From assembly GCF_000213175.1 (NCBI RefSeq), contig NW_009799179.1:817713-881712 (forward strand): a stretch of 64,000 bases of DNA. The letters run 5' to 3'. Below are positions 51,971 to 64,000 of this stretch, in pieces; within the stretch, counting starts at the first letter, position 1, and each line of letters begins with the position of its first letter. The position numbers and the translations under genes were made by a program. The stretch is from Neurospora tetrasperma FGSC 2508. Taxonomy: Eukaryota > Ascomycota > Sordariomycetes > Sordariales > Sordariaceae. The notes below the pieces were generated by a model. The model saw only the letters and a program-made list of their open reading frames with translations, was not told where the DNA came from and did not search any database.

Positions 51971-53472
51971 TATGATGGAAGTGGTGAGGATATTGGAAAT
52001 AGTTAAGGCTGGATGATGGAAATGGTGATGATCAACGAGATGGATAGAGTCGATCAGAAAATGGAAGGACACGGCGAGGAGATCTTTAAAGATCAAGAAG
52101 AGTTATGGAATAACATCTTCAAGGAACGAGCAACGTGATATAGAAATAAACAGACAAAGACCATCGGACTTGAGAGGCTCTCGACGCCCAGAGCAGAGCA
52201 ACATCAGTCAAAGCGTCGTCACACACGCACACACACACACCGTTTGTCGATCTGGTGATTCAGGGAACAGACAGCCAACTCAGTGCTTGGCTGTGTTGCT
52301 GCGTCGGGAGGGCGTCCCTAGGCATCTGGCTTTCTGCCGTGAGCCGTGATCACGAATTGCTATCAAGCAGTTTATTCCAAATTGTGGTAAGAATCTGGAA
52401 GACGTTCGGGAATAAGTCTGGATCGGGACGTACATGCACATGCCATACCATATCCGGATCTATGTCCAATATCATAACATGATTATGCGTGTGTGTGTGT
52501 AGACTCTGTATACGCGGTTGCGGCGCGAGTGGCGGGTAGCGCGGTTACACTCCCAACAGACACCAAAGAAAGCCACCTCAAACGGTTGACCCCTTGCTGC
52601 ACGTTCGCAGCCCAATCGATGAAAGTTTTATGTACAAGGGATGGCGAGATGGGAAGGGTATGTATCGCAAGACAAACGGCGGTCTTCTAAGGGAAGCTGG
52701 GAAGCTATGTGAGCCATGTGGCAGGCGGCAGAAAACCCGATGGAGGGGGCCAAAGGTGGAAATTAGAAATAAGAAAAAAAAGAAAAGAAAAAGGAAAAAA
52801 AAAATTAGAAAAAAAAAAAAAAGAAAAAAAGAAAAAAAAGGCGGGGAGAGAGAGGCAGAGAAAGGGACCATTGCTATCCAACACACTCACCGCAAAATGT
52901 AAGACACGAGTTCGAGAACACCAGTTCATCGTTCGTTCCCTGCGTTTGCTGTGTTCGTTCGTTCGTTCAACAACAGTTTGGTGCACTGGGCCAGGCGGCG
53001 AACATGTTGCAGTTGTTTCGTTTCCTGATTGAGAATGCATGCATGAGCACTCAGGGTGTCTGTTAGGGCTAATTACACGCCACTTTCTATTTCCTTGTCT
53101 TGCCGATATCATGAGATTTGGAGTTCTGGCGTACGAAGCCCTGAAAAGGCCAAAGAGAGGGCTTCGTAGTTCTTGGTTCTTGTTGACCTTCCCTGACACT
53201 CTTGAATTGGTAGACACACAGACAGGTTGACAGGGAGGAGGGATTTTAAAGGGAGAGAAGCCGGGAATGTCCCATTGGCTATGTTTCTCATCCGCGGGAA
53301 CAGCTCCGAAAACTCATAGGCAAACAAGCGAGTGCAGGTAGTGAACTGTCTTTCAATAACCCGTTGTGCAGATAGAGAAGAAGAAGAAAAGAGAGGGGAC
53401 AAAGAAAGATAAGTCGGGTATCATTGAGTTGTGTTAACTTTCTCCGCTGTTCCTGCTGCAGAGACCACCAAT
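51971..53472. other. Intergenic with an A/G-rich tract
   Basis: This holds the promoter of the acidic-protein gene and the 3' side of the aim11-like gene. It contains a CA run near 52221, a GT run near 52488 and the A-rich tract at 52766-52843. No gene is recognised; apparent lysine-rich or phenylalanine-rich frames are products of the A-tract. Confidence 0.5.
52766..52843. repeat. A-rich, G-interrupted purine tract
   Basis: About 80 bases of nearly pure purine, mostly A runs of 4 to 14 broken by single G. It could bias nucleosome placement between two genes. Confidence 0.8.
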
Positions 53473-54183
53473 TCACGGCTTTTTGACAGCCTCCTCGCCA
53501 AACATCTTTCCCTTGGCCTCCTCCTCCGCCTTCTCCAAATCAATCCCCAACGTCTTGGCCACCCATTCAGCGACCTCCCTCTCCGCCTCCTCATCCAGGT
53601 TCGCCTCGGTGCCGCCATACAGCGTCCTGCGCGCCTTCCTTCTCAGGTCCTCCACCGACAACAGGTCAAACGCCCAGCAGGTGCCGCCGGCGGCCATGGT
53701 AGCGAAGCTGATGACGTTGAGCGTGGCCAGGTTGAGCGCCTCGACCGCGACCATGGGGTCTCGGGGGGCCTTTGAGTTGATGTTGCCGGGTCGCGCCATG
53801 CCAGCTATCATGTTGGGCGCAAAGATTTCCATCTTGGAGGCCTTGAGATGTCGGGCCACGGCGCGCCGGGAGACGGCGACGGAGAGGGCGAAGAAGGTGG
53901 CGCCGCCGAAGAAGAGGCCGAGTTGCTTCAAGGAGCGCTCCGAGAAGATGGGCGGGTAAGGACGTTCCTCCCACTGCTGTGCGGGTGGGTAGCGTGCCGC
54001 GTTTGACGAGGATGAAGGTGAGGCATTGGTAGAAGCTGAAACGGGCGTTTGTGTTGTTGATGTTGTTGTTGTTGCTACCGGTGCGGCGGGGGTCGATTGT
54101 TGTTGTTGTTGTTGTTGTGGGGATTGCGGAGGCTGACCGTCGGCCCAGACCAGTTTGCTGATGAGGTTGGAGATAATCGGCAT
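53473..54183 (-). CDS. aim11: AIM11-like mitochondrial membrane protein
   Basis: A single exon of 236 residues, started at MPIISNL. Residues 20-70 are a Gln/Pro/Ser/Thr-rich linker including a seven-residue glutamine run. The conserved part begins at SERSLKQLGLFFGGATFFAL (about 81-100), the first of two predicted membrane helices (85-106). It continues with AVEALNLATLNVISFATMAA (about 146-165), the second helix at 147-172, ending AFDLLSVEDLR. This pair of helices with the VEAL-LATLNV-SF signature matches fungal Aim11 (altered inheritance of mitochondria 11), whose biochemical role is not known. A 50-residue charged helical tail follows. Divergent from the dioxygenase gene, with a 0.9-kb shared upstream region. 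Confidence 0.75.
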   Translation of the reverse strand: MPIISNLISKLVWADGQPPQSPQQQQQQQSTPAAPVATTTTSTTQTPVSASTNASPSSSSNAARYPPAQQWEERPYPPIFSERSLKQLGLFFGGATFFALSVAVSRRAVARHLKASKMEIFAPNMIAGMARPGNINSKAPRDPMVAVEALNLATLNVISFATMAAGGTCWAFDLLSVEDLRRKARRTLYGGTEANLDEEAEREVAEWVAKTLGIDLEKAEEEAKGKMFGEEAVKKP

Positions 54184-55099
54184 CTTGAAAATGAGTGTGT
54201 CTACCAAGAAAGAGTTCTGGGGGGGTGGTGAACTTGGAAGAAGACTGAGCGAGTTGGAACGGAAGCAGCGAAGACGGATTGACACTGATATTGCTGGGAG
54301 CGAAAGTGGAACTGAGGGTGGATGATGGCTGATGAAGTGATTGCGTGCAAGTGACTGAGCCGGGACGGGATACCACGAAAAGCCTGTCCACTGTTCCCGG
54401 TCGTTCCTGCAGTCTGCAATGCCTCTTGATGGAAGTTGTTTCCGCTGCCTGCCTGCCTGCCTGCCCCAGATTTGCATGCACTGGCGCTTGGACCAGGTGG
54501 TGGTTTATCTCCGCCAAAGAGAGGTACAAACCCTAACCCTACGGAGTGTTTTTCCTTTGTCGTGCAGTATTTCGGATGCTGTTTTCGGGCATGAGATGGG
54601 GAGACAATCTCCAAGCTTGGACTATCTTCTCAGAGTCTGCGCTGTGAACTCATGGCTTCCATTGTGAGCAAGGTTCATATCCGTATCCTAGGTTCAGCTC
54701 GTGAAGGTTCAGCTTGGGCTGATCTCGCGGCCCCGCCCGCTCAGTGAGGCTTCGTGGGGCATCTGAACCCTGAAAGGCAATACCAAAATGTGGGGAAGCC
54801 TGGGCCTGTCTCAGTTCTCACTCATCAGCAACTCTCAACATCACCAAGTATCCACGACATCTTACAGGGCTTAGGGTAATTGATTAGGAGTGGACACTTG
54901 AGAGGCTTTCACTCAACTTCAACTGCTTCTATCTGTCATCCAAATCGCAAATAACCCGACTGTATAAAGCTGCAATTCACATTCTGACACCATCCCCGAA
55001 AGCCCACATCCGAAAAGCGACAGAACAGATCGCATCAACAACTCAGCTCAACCCTCGCACCCAGAGAACGCTCCATCGAAACCAAACCCCATAGTCAAA
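54184..55099. other. Shared upstream region of aim11 and the dioxygenase gene
   Basis: A 916-base divergent intergenic region, expected to hold both promoters. It carries a tandem telomere-like motif at 54528-54541 and a single TTAGGGT at 54871. The last 150 bases before 55100 are A/C-rich leader sequence. Confidence 0.5.
54528..54541 (-). promoter_or_regulatory. Tandem telomere-like motif upstream of aim11
   Basis: AAACCCTAACCCTA is two and a third units of the TTAGGG telomere repeat read on the minus strand, the strand on which aim11 is transcribed. It lies about 345 bases before the aim11 start. It could be a site for a telobox-Myb factor or a relic of telomere repeat insertion at a break. 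Confidence 0.5.
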
Positions 55100-56035
55100 A
55101 TGCCCAAACCAAAGAAAGCCCCAGCAACTAACGGCAAATCAGCTCAAGCTTCTACAGCATCAGCAACAGCACCACCCGCCAGCAGCGCCTCGCCCTCCTG
55201 GCCCCCCTTCAAGCCCTCTCTCCCCATCACCGACCTCACCTTTGACACACTCGTGGACGACAAAGTCGTCGTCCTCCGGAACTTCTTTCCCAAATCTCTA
55301 TGTCGTGATTACGTCTCCTTCCTGAGCACGCTCCCGCTGATCACCACGCCCGGGAAACCCAAGCGGGGGATGGCGGTGCGAGTCAATGATCGGTTCCAGA
55401 TTGACGATCAGAAGTTTGCCGATAGGTTGTGGTATGAGACGGGGTTGAAGGAGGCGGTTTTGGGGGGTGGGTTGGAGCATTTATGGTAGGTTCTTGTTTA
55501 TCCATCCCCGGCTTGAGGAAAGTTACCGGCTGACTGACTGGAAAAACGAATAAGGGGTGGTGAAGTCATTGGCCTGAACCCAAATGTCAGGATATATCGA
55601 TACACAAAGGGGCAATTTTTTGATGCGCATTGTACGTTTCCCTCAATTACACTCCCCTATTGTTTATTCCCCCCTTCTTCACATCCCTACTAAAGATCCC
55701 CCACTGCAGACGACGACTCAAACAAAATCACCCTCACCCTCCCCCCCTCTGACGATATTCCGAGCCCGAACCGACAACAAGTCCCCGCCAAAACGACCTG
55801 GACCTTACTGCTCTATCTCACCTCCGCCAGCGAAGGGTGCACGGGCGGCGAGACCGTCTTTTACCCTCACGACCGGCAGGTGGCAAAGGAAGCGATTGCC
55901 GTAGCTCCGGAGACGGGTATGCTGTTGCTGCATAAGCATGGAAACGACTGTATGTTGCATGAGGGCAGGGAGGTGACGGCGGGCGAGAAGTGGATTATTC
56001 GGACGGATTTGTGTGTCGCTAGAGGAGGAAGGTGA
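55100..56035 (+). CDS. 2-oxoglutarate/Fe(II) dioxygenase, prolyl 4-hydroxylase-like
   Basis: Three exons (55100-55485, 55555-55631, 55710-56035) encode 262 residues. Introns are 69 and 78 nt with GTAGGT and GTACGT donors. After an Ala/Ser/Pro-rich N terminus (1-40), the P4Hc double-stranded beta-helix begins. Fe(II) ligands are visible as His154 and Asp156 (DAHYDD) and His238 (MLHEG). Lys248, ten residues after the distal histidine, matches the 2-oxoglutarate-binding lysine of prolyl 4-hydroxylases. The segment GCTGGETVFYP is typical of the family. No signal peptide is seen, so the enzyme is probably cytosolic or nuclear. The substrate is unknown; small fungal P4H-like proteins are mostly uncharacterised. 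A possible extra splice at the very 3' end (GTGAG at 56032) cannot be excluded and would change only the last residues. Confidence 0.82.
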
Positions 56036-56305
56036 GAAGCGTATGCGCGAGAAGGTTGAGGTGATGAATCTTGATCCTTTTCACTACAATGCTCCGGAAT
56101 CAAAGTAAGTCGTGGTGGGAGGAAGGCACCAAGAAGTCCGACCGAATTTGGAGTTTGAACAACTCAAGTATCGACGAATACCGGATTGCAGAGAGAGACA
56201 CAAACTGGATGTGCGAGTAGGGAAAGAAAAAAAGAAGAGAGAGATGCAAAAGAAGGAGCATGATGGAAGATGAAGGGGGAAAAGATGTGCCAAAAAACAT
56301 TGAGA
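56036..56305. other. Short intergenic stretch before tRNA gene
   Basis: This holds the 3' region of the dioxygenase gene. Pyrimidine runs on the minus strand just after the tRNA (around 56225-56245) could serve as RNA polymerase III termination signals, but the nearest TTTT on the transcribed strand is the ttttttgg at 56291-56298. Confidence 0.4.
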
Positions 56306-56397
56306 CTCGGATACCGGGAGTCGAACCCGGGGCTGTTGAGAGAGCAGTCACTCCTGAGAAGTGAGAGTCAACGATGTTACCGCTACACCATACCCGA
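56306..56397 (-). tRNA. tRNA-Glu (anticodon CTC) with 21-nt intron
   Basis: Read on the minus strand, the acceptor arms TCGGGTA and TATCCGA pair over seven positions, followed by discriminator G. The D arm is GTGT/ACAT and the anticodon stem GTTGA/TCAAC. The loop starts CT-CTC-A, giving anticodon CTC for GAG codons. A 21-base intron follows position 37 in the canonical place. The T arm is CCGGG-TTCGACT-CCCGG. Mature length is 71 bases before CCA. The intron contains AGTGA able to pair with TCACT just 5' of it, and a GAG able to pair with the anticodon, the usual form of a spliceable fungal pre-tRNA. An oligo-T termination signal lies eight bases downstream. Confidence 0.93.
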
Positions 56398-59300
56398 TTG
56401 AACTGATATGGTCCGATGTTGTTGAGAGAGTTCGTTGTGGATGGGCTTATATTCATACAATGGTAGCTTGCCAATACCTGTCGCTTGGCATCTCCAAATA
56501 ACCTTCGACGCTCATCAACATTCTCGCCAAAATGGGCATGTAAAGAAGACCGAATTGTTGACCACATGCCCAGCACCCTTGGAAATAATTTTCGAACGAG
56601 GTTCAGCCATTTCATGAAAGATATAACGATTGTAGTTTTCGTGAATGTGCCTGCATTGGACTTAACATCGGTCTGATATTTCCATGTCCTTTCCAAACCG
56701 GAACGAGTTCATGCGATCATGACAATTGACATTGGCACTCAAAGAGCTTTTCAATCATGCGTCAAAGTCACAAGCACAACATTTTCGCAGAATTGGAACC
56801 ATAAATATTTGCAAAATAATCTTATTTTCAAGCCTAAGAATCCATATCCGACCAGCGGATACCTCAACCACCCACACCATCCACGACAAGCTTCAAGACA
56901 ACAGTAACATCTAGAACACTTTCGGAAAGTTAGCGACAGAATAACCAACTTCTGCTCTCGATAACATGACAGTGTTATGGGATATAAACTCAGAATATGT
57001 AAGAATGTACTATCAATTACTACCAGGTATAGGACACCCGGCGAAAGGGTCCCACCACAGCAGCATCAATCGCAAATTACTCTCATCACAGGATATATGG
57101 GGTGTATGTATGTATGTGCGGGAGAACAGCAGAGTAAGAAACGTACCTTGTGATGTATGGTTCAAAGGAGCAATGCAATGAAGCGCAAATGAGCTATCAC
57201 CACCCATTGCCCCATCATTGCATACCCGTTGTCGAGCGACTGAGCTTGCCGTTGCTGCTGCGAACTGTTCCGAGAGAGGAAGCCAAAAGACGACCGAGAG
57301 ATAAAGTAACTTCATGTCAGCGTCAATTGCGGCCCTTCCCCAGAGCAGTCTATTGCAAGCCAGCGCAGGCTTGCTCCGTGCGATGCAGCATTGGCCACCC
57401 AATTCTGAACTTTCGATTAGGATTGGAGGTTGTGTTGCTCGCACATTGTCGTTGTCGTCGTTGTTGGGCTGACTGGTTGGAAGAGAGATTGACAAGTCCA
57501 AATCTTGAGCCAGGAAAAGTTTTGTGTGTCGTTAAATCTTTGCGGCGGATTATGTAAGGCGCGGTTATTCTGTGTGGAGCCAGATGATTGGCGTCTGTTT
57601 TTGTGGTCTGTGCTTGTGGCAGCTGCCGGCCATGCTTGCGGTTCCATGCGGGCCGGCACTGCAATATGGGGCTTCGAGGCAGGAGCACCGACGACGACGG
57701 GAAACCATTTCCCAACCTTGGAGCCTCGATTTCACAGCATCGCCTCGTCATCTTGATACTGGTTGCGCTCTGCTTTTGAATTCTTGCAGAATAACTGACA
57801 CGTCGAACAAAGCGTGCGTGACATATCAAGAGGCTTTGAGATTTAAGGGGCGGTCCTTCCTGCCGTGGCTGAGCTTCGATGAAAAGGAGGATGGGATTTG
57901 GGTAAAGTGATCAAACATAGGACTTAACACAGGTAGGACTTGGACTTCACCTCAACTCTCGAGTCAGATTTTATCACGGTCACGGCTTTTCTTAGGTTTT
58001 GTTTGGCAGGACAGGTCAATGGATCCAACCACAAGAAACACTCGACTTCTGCGGAGCATGGACGGATCTTCCGAGTTCCGCCGTCATCACCCATATAAAG
58101 AGGGCTGTGCCTGACAGATAAGTTACCTATGACGTTGTGATATCTCCCGCACCTTATTCTCTTGAACTTCAACTGTTGTTCTTCAAACCGAGAACCATGG
58201 TCGAACTCGATTGAGTCCAACGCTTTATCATGTAGCCGGTGTTGCTGTGCCTCATCAATGTCGAAGGTCGCATGGAGGCTGTGCAATGCAGCCTGTGAAC
58301 GACGGCAGCGAACTGTCTGCATGGAGCGAACAACTGTCCCACGTCGCCCAACCTCCATTGAATTTTGAGACAAGCAAATGGAAAAGCAGCATTGAAGCGA
58401 AAAAACATGAGATGTTTTGATCAATAAATCGAGACCATGCCGTTTTGGCTCGACTCCCACAGAGTACCGGTCTGGAACAATGAGAAAGGACCCAGAAGGG
58501 AAATATGTCACCGGGCACGCTGGGGTCAGCATTGCACTCTGTCCCGGGGACGGCCTCCGGGCCAAATCCGTCGACACCTTTATTAATATCTTCAAATGAT
58601 ACCACAAGGTGAGCAATCCGGCATAGTGTATGGTGTTTATATTGTCGCAAGTTGTATCCCAAGGGTTGAATGTGGATATTTGTCCACACAACTCGGAGTT
58701 GGCGAGCCGCTGTAGCGCCTCACCATCCCTGAGCCTGTGATGAAGGGTGATCACACAGCTCGTGTTGTTGTCGCCAATCTGTAACGGTAGTGATCGCCAG
58801 CATTCAGCGGGTTTTGACCATTGACAGTGGTCTGTTTCTATTGTAAGGCCTTCGAGTTTAACCTCTTGGGGTATCAGGGTCGTGGTTGGTCAGGGTTCTG
58901 GGGGTGATTTATTGGGGTTTGTTTGGGGTTCTCAGTGGGGATCACAAGGTTGTATGTGGATCCACGGTTTAGGGGAGTGATGACTGTGAGGCGGTGCTCT
59001 CGGGCTCCCGAGACTCCCCCACAGCGGCCGGAGCGGCAGACAGGGACCGCCTTTGATGCATCATTCTTCTCTGCATCAGCATTGGTTCTTGACCAGTGAA
59101 TCAAACGGGAGTTGTCGATTGGTGCTGGAGTTTGAGATGGATGGTGTTTTGAGTTGGCTTTGATTTTGCTTAGCTCGGTGTACTGCATTGTATCAGGAGA
59201 TCAAGTACCAATGAGATAATCAAGTAACGCATTTGGGCATTACTCTTGCCATTAAAACCAAAATATTGCTAAATGAGCTTGTCGAGAGTAGTGGACAGGG

Positions 59301-60114
59301 GGAAAGGGGCAGAGGCAGATTGTGGGGGAGATGCAGTTCAAGTGGCAGTTGTGCAATGGTTGGCGATTGTGCGCATCGCGCCTTCATCCTGCCAAAAAAA
59401 AAAAAAAGAACGTGGTTGCCCGAGTGTCGACGACGAGCAGCAGGCACCACTCACTGCAGACGAGCACTGCACTGCCAGCAGAAGCCAACAGAAAGAGCAC
59501 TAAACTCTAAACTTTCAACCTGGGCATCATCGCCATCTTCACCTCCTCACTGCTTCGAGCTGAAAACCATGATGCCTAACCATTGAATCAGCCAACACTG
59601 CGCTGTCTTGGGCGAGTTCAACTGAAAGTTCAAATGAAAGAATGGAATGTTAAATCCGCCCAAACAAACAGAAGACTCGAACATAGCGAGCAACGTCAAC
59701 GGCAACGGCACTCCAGCCTCACCACCCCCGGTTTGGATGACACCCTATCTGACCTGCATTTCCAGCTGGCCTAGCGTCAACACCGAGAGAAGCTTGCCTA
59801 GCTTGGGAACCACAGGCAGTGTGACTAGGGTTCCCTCCCTGTCTCACCCAGGCGATTGCAGCCTCTGCAGAAGCTGACTGGACGTTCCTGGGCTTAGAGC
59901 CGAACCATCAACCACCAAGCTGGGCCACCAACCGACGAGAGCCACGGTCGTCAAGGACGCTGGCACTGCCAGAAAATCAATCCATTGGCTCTCGATTGTT
60001 GCGCGCGGGGCAAGGCTCTGTTACGCAGTGAGCTGAGCATCCCTTTGTCCCTATCTTAACTGCTGACATCTGCTCTCCATTTCCCCTTCCCTTCTCTTGT
60101 TTTCTGGACTTTAG
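56398..60114. other. Intergenic and unresolved 5' part of the PLC gene
   Basis: No gene is recognised between 56398 and about 59600. A minus-strand frame at 57924-58754 is open for 276 codons but starts at GTG and has no recognisable domain. From 59647 an ATG opens a 76-codon frame (MLNPPKQTEDSN), and at 60100-60200 a further Ser/Thr/Pro-rich frame appears; either may be a 5' exon of the phospholipase gene. Confidence 0.4.
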
Positions 60115-63100
60115 TTCTACTCCTTCGTTTTCCCCATACCAAGCCATCGATACCAGCACGACATCCCGAAATAGCTTCACGCCCCCTGTGCGCAACCGGC
60201 ATCAACCGTAGTGGACCCAGCACCCTGAACAATAGCGAACCTCCTAATCCTGGTGCCTGGAGATCTTCGGCGCGTCCACTAAAGTCCCCAACCACCCAGG
60301 GCGCTGGGCCGGGCGGCCAAGCCGCATCCTCAAAAGAGGACCCAGACCCAAACCCATCGAACCGGGCGGGACCCCTGAGGCTTTCCCATCGCCGAGGGAG
60401 AGGCATCAAGCGAACGAAGGAGAAAGACAAAAAAGCAATTGGACAATCTGAAGAGCTGCGGGTTTCCAACAATGTCGTGCATACCGGTAAGTCTTGGTTG
60501 ATCAGGCACCGTGACATCAGCAATTGACTAACTGCCTATAGTTTCGTCGCACGGCAAAGAAGAAGAAGGAGAAACCGTCGTTTATGCGGAGGATGACAAC
60601 CATGAAAATCGCTTCTCCCAGTCAGCCGACCTCCGCTTTGTTCATGGCTTCTCTGCTATCGTCAGCACAAGTCTTCAACGCTACTCACAAACCCATGTAC
60701 ATCCACGATGCGTTCAAGAAACACGCCGTGAGGGTTTGGAAAGAAGCTCGCGGAAGCGACAAACTACTCACGCACGAAAAGCTCCTCCGCTTTTTCGAGA
60801 TAACCCAAGGTGTCACAACCACGGCTCTTCCAGTCAAGGACGTGTATACCTTCGAGGATTTCTTCTGGGCTTGGAGCAGCAACAAGGCAGCGTGGAATGC
60901 TGTACGACCTCTGAATCCTACCGAAATCGACCTCACCTATCCGATTAGCAATTATTTTATCAGTAGCAGTCACAACACTTACTTGGAAGGAAACCAACTA
61001 TCGTCCAAGAGTTCTGCAGAGGCATACAAAGCCGTATGTATGCACAACCCCTCGCCGCTACCGACAATGTCTAACAGGCCTTATAGGTGTTACGGAACGG
61101 ATGCAGATGCATCGAAATCGACGTGTGGAATGGTGCCCCGTCACGAACCCCATCCAAGTCTCCGAATGGGGAACATCGCCGACATATGTCAAATGTTTCC
61201 GCCATGTCACGAACGAGTGTCCGACATGGCTCAAGCCTGAGCGTCGATCAGCCAGGTCTTTACACAATGCGAACTCCCCGAGACAGCGGTACGAGTCTAG
61301 ATCCAAAGGAACTGAGCGACCGTATGGATCGATCCACATCATCATCATCCGGGTCCGTCAAGAGGGGTGAACCCATCGTGCACCATCATGGAACTATGAC
61401 AACCACGGTACCTTTTAGGGAGGTTTGCAAGGCTGTTAGAGAAGAGGCGTTCGTAACGAATCATCTACCGATCATTGTCAGTTTGGAGGTTGGTGCGGAC
61501 CGTGAGCAACAAGAGATGATGGTGGAGATCATGAAGGAGGAATGGGCCGGTTTGCTACTCGAAGAGCCTTTCGAGGACTGCGATCGCCTAAAACAGCAAC
61601 CCCGACTGGAACAACTGCTCGACAAGATTCTAATCAAGGTGAAGCGGCTGGATGATTGCAATGGCGAGATACAGGAAGCTCAGCGTGGGCGATCTCTAAA
61701 TGTCAGCTCCCTGCGCTCCAAACCACCAATTTGCGAAATGCTTGCTGCCCTAGCCATTTATACGCGCAGTGAGCATTTTGACGATGTCAACTCTTTATCC
61801 TCAACAACTCCCAGCCATATCTTCAGCGTTAACGAGGACAAGTTCCTGGATATGATAGCCCAGGATAAGGCCAGATTGAAGATCATGGACCACAACAGGC
61901 AGTACTTTATGCGAATATATCCCAAAGGTCTTCGCTTCGACAGCAGCAACCCCGATCCTACTATTCCGTGGCGACGAGGTGTGCAGATGGTGGCCATGAA
62001 CTGGCAGAATACCGACGAAGGCACGATGCTCAACGATGCCATGTTTGCGGACACAAATGGCTGGATTCTCAAGCCCACTGGCTTTCTGAAAGATCAAGAC
62101 GAGATACCGACCAAGACTGTCGACCTACGAATCACTGTTCTCGCAGGACAGTCGATCCCCGTACCTGAGGGTCGGCAGGCTAAGAAGCTGCGCACCCGAG
62201 TGAAGGTGGAGTTGCACGTCGAAAATCCAGACAAGGCGCGTGACTTGACGCGAATCACTCAACCACAGTCAACCGAGAATCCAGACTGGGAACGTAATCC
62301 ATATCCGCTCGAGTTCCTGGGCGTGAGTGGGGTTGTGGAAGAGCTCAGCTTTGTTAGGTAAGCTCTATGTTCTTACTTCCTCCGGTTTTTCTTCCCTACG
62401 TTTTTTGAACTTCTGCCCATCTTCACACGACGTGTCATCAGACCACAACTACCGGTCGCTTGAACTTTTACTGCCCACCTGTCCATTTGAATTGAATATT
62501 TGTTGTCTTGTTTTGATGTGATGACTTTGATGCATGGAGCCGCTGCCGTGGGCAAACTTCCTTGGTCATTTTCTTGTTCTCCATCATGTTTAATGTTCTG
62601 TTGGCTTTCCATATCAGGGAGACAGTGACAGGCAGGATGCTTCAGGCAAAGTTGTCCGGACAGCAAACTCTCGAACAATGTGCTGGGTTTTTGGGAGTGG
62701 AAGAAGTCTCTGTCCGAGAGCGAGGGATACATAGTGACCTCCCCCGGACGAGTGTGACTGTGTGACACGGGAGTCTCGCATACCGACATCGGCTTCCTTC
62801 CGGTCGGCCGGCTCCGTCCACTCACTTTCAATCTCCCTCTCCTTTCTCCCCCTTCAAGCTTTATTACACGCACCCTCATTCTCGCCCGCTTCTCATCCAC
62901 TCATAATCATTCAACTCACCCTACTTCGGCTCACGAAGCTGTTGCTAACCTAGGCGTGTCTCCTTTAGATTCAAAGTTGAAGAGCCCTCCTCAAGTGGCT
63001 TCGGCAACGAGCTTCTCGCTTGGGCTTGCATCCGTCTCGACCGCTTGCAGCGGGGATATAGATGTCTCGACCTTTATCACCCCCTTACCCGTCGGCCACT

Positions 63101-63215
63101 CCGCCGACACGGCGGACATTCCGCATCGCAGCTTTTCATCAGGGTCGAGAAAAATGTTCGACAGGGCTTCCCGACAAACCGGACACATACCGAGACTGCC
63201 GTCGGGTCGAAGTGA
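60115..63215 (+). CDS. plc-4: Phosphoinositide-specific phospholipase C (5' end unresolved)
   Basis: The enzyme hydrolyses phosphatidylinositol 4,5-bisphosphate to IP3 and diacylglycerol. The X domain has NYFISSSHNTYL (catalytic His), then across a phase-0 intron (61034-61086) GCRCIEIDVWNG, then VHHHGTMT with the second His, FREVC and PIIVSLEV. The Y domain has IYPKGLRFDSSN, WRRGVQMVAMNWQ and GWILKP. A C2 domain begins at VDLRITVLAGQSIP and continues across a 611-nt intron (62358-62968) into FKVEEPSSSGFGNELLAWA, ending at 63215. About 80 Ser/Arg-rich residues are inserted between the first X strands. Upstream, a clearly coding-like frame runs to a GTAAGT donor at 60487, but its frame differs from that of the catalytic part after the acceptor at 60541. 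So either another small intron lies at 60577-60665 or translation starts at 60472 in the other frame. The symbol is from memory that one Neurospora PLC gene lies near sad-1 and is tentative. Confidence 0.85.
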
Positions 63216-64000
63216 CATATGGCCACATGACAGCGGCACCCGGTCGTCATCCATTCTATTTTCATTTTTATTTTTTCGTTTTCCTGATATCCATATTTTA
63301 ATATGGCGTTTTTCCTGACTCCGGTATTGGCGTGGAGAACATTTCAGCATGGCGTTCAAGGTAGCAGGTTTCTTTTCGACTGCATGGTATAAGGACAAAG
63401 AAGAAGAAGAAGAAGAAGAAGAAGAAGAAGACATGCGCAAAGCAAAGTAAAGACTATCTCAGGTGGAATCGTATGGGTATCACATTGATTTTAGTGGCTT
63501 ACAAGTTGGATATGGAAGTCAGTTGGACACAGAGCGATGTTCCCTGATGAAGTTCTTGGATGGGAAATGTGTTTGGAAAGGATCAGATACCCTTTGTTTG
63601 CTCGCAGTTGGTCCTCGAATTTGAGCAACTGGCGATGAAGTTAGTAAGAAATGAACAATTTTTACTTATCTGTTTTTTTCTCTCGCTTCATTCACCGTGC
63701 AAACCGATATGCTTGACCTCAGGTTTTTATCGAAATTCATAACGAAGAATCACACATAGCAAGAATTCCCTGGAGAGAAAACGCTAGCCACGAGTCAACT
63801 CCCTCCTGCCTCTGAGATTTGTTTGAGAACTCAGACAACTCGGTATCCATTTAAGGTCTCTACACTAACAGGTTGATATCGATACGATATGAACTTCAAT
63901 GTGCGGAGGGATGTAACTGAAACTTTTCCCCTAATTTTTTTTTAGTCTTTGTATTTTGCGCCTGTGTTGGGTAGGTGAAGCCGAAAGCAACTGTGGTCCA
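63216..64000. other. Downstream region, no gene recognised
   Basis: This holds the PLC 3' untranslated region and a GAA microsatellite at 63398-63430. Nothing else is recognised up to the window edge. Confidence 0.5.
63398..63430. repeat. GAA trinucleotide repeat
   Basis: Eleven near-perfect AAG/GAA units in the region downstream of the PLC gene. Confidence 0.9.

Overview
The window comes from the nuclear genome of a filamentous ascomycete, very probably Neurospora or a close relative in the Sordariales. The signs are short introns with GTAAGT/GTACGT donors and CTAAC/CTGAC branch sites, C/G-ending codons in expressed genes, a GPI-anchored GH18 cell-wall protein, and a SAD-1 type RNA-dependent RNA polymerase. 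I see no convincing transposon, retroelement, virus copy or RIP-mutated relic. Base composition stays near balanced throughout.

Layout: a small secreted cysteine-containing protein (2682-3462, minus) and a Mid2/WSC-like serine/threonine-rich membrane protein (5551-6423, minus) lie at the left. A gene-sparse stretch follows, ending at a giant repeat-rich class III chitinase-like GPI protein (15190-19482, plus). A second sparse stretch leads to a double telobox-Myb protein (28384-30231, plus) and the 40S ribosomal protein S4 gene (31278-32504, plus). A third sparse stretch leads to a mitochondrial D-lactate dehydrogenase (41910-44015, plus), the RNA-dependent RNA polymerase sad-1 (45402-50361, plus), and an unrecognised acidic protein lying tail to tail with it (50558-51970, minus). 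The right third holds an AIM11-like mitochondrial membrane protein (53473-54183, minus), divergent from a 2-oxoglutarate/Fe(II) dioxygenase (55100-56035, plus), an intron-bearing tRNA-Glu(CTC) (56306-56397, minus) and a phosphoinositide-specific phospholipase C (about 60115-63215, plus).

These are mostly independent housekeeping and signalling genes rather than one gene cluster. Two themes recur. One is cell wall and surface biology: the secreted protein, the sensor-like mucin and the GPI chitinase-like protein. The other is a possible link between the telobox-Myb gene and telomere-like motifs upstream of rps4 and aim11. The most notable observations are altered GH18 signature motifs in the chitinase-like protein, its several families of internal repeats, three intervals of roughly 9 kb with almost no recognisable coding, and a large serine-rich insert inside the PLC catalytic barrel. 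Exon boundaries were placed by hand from splice consensus and reading frame. The PLC 5' end is unresolved.
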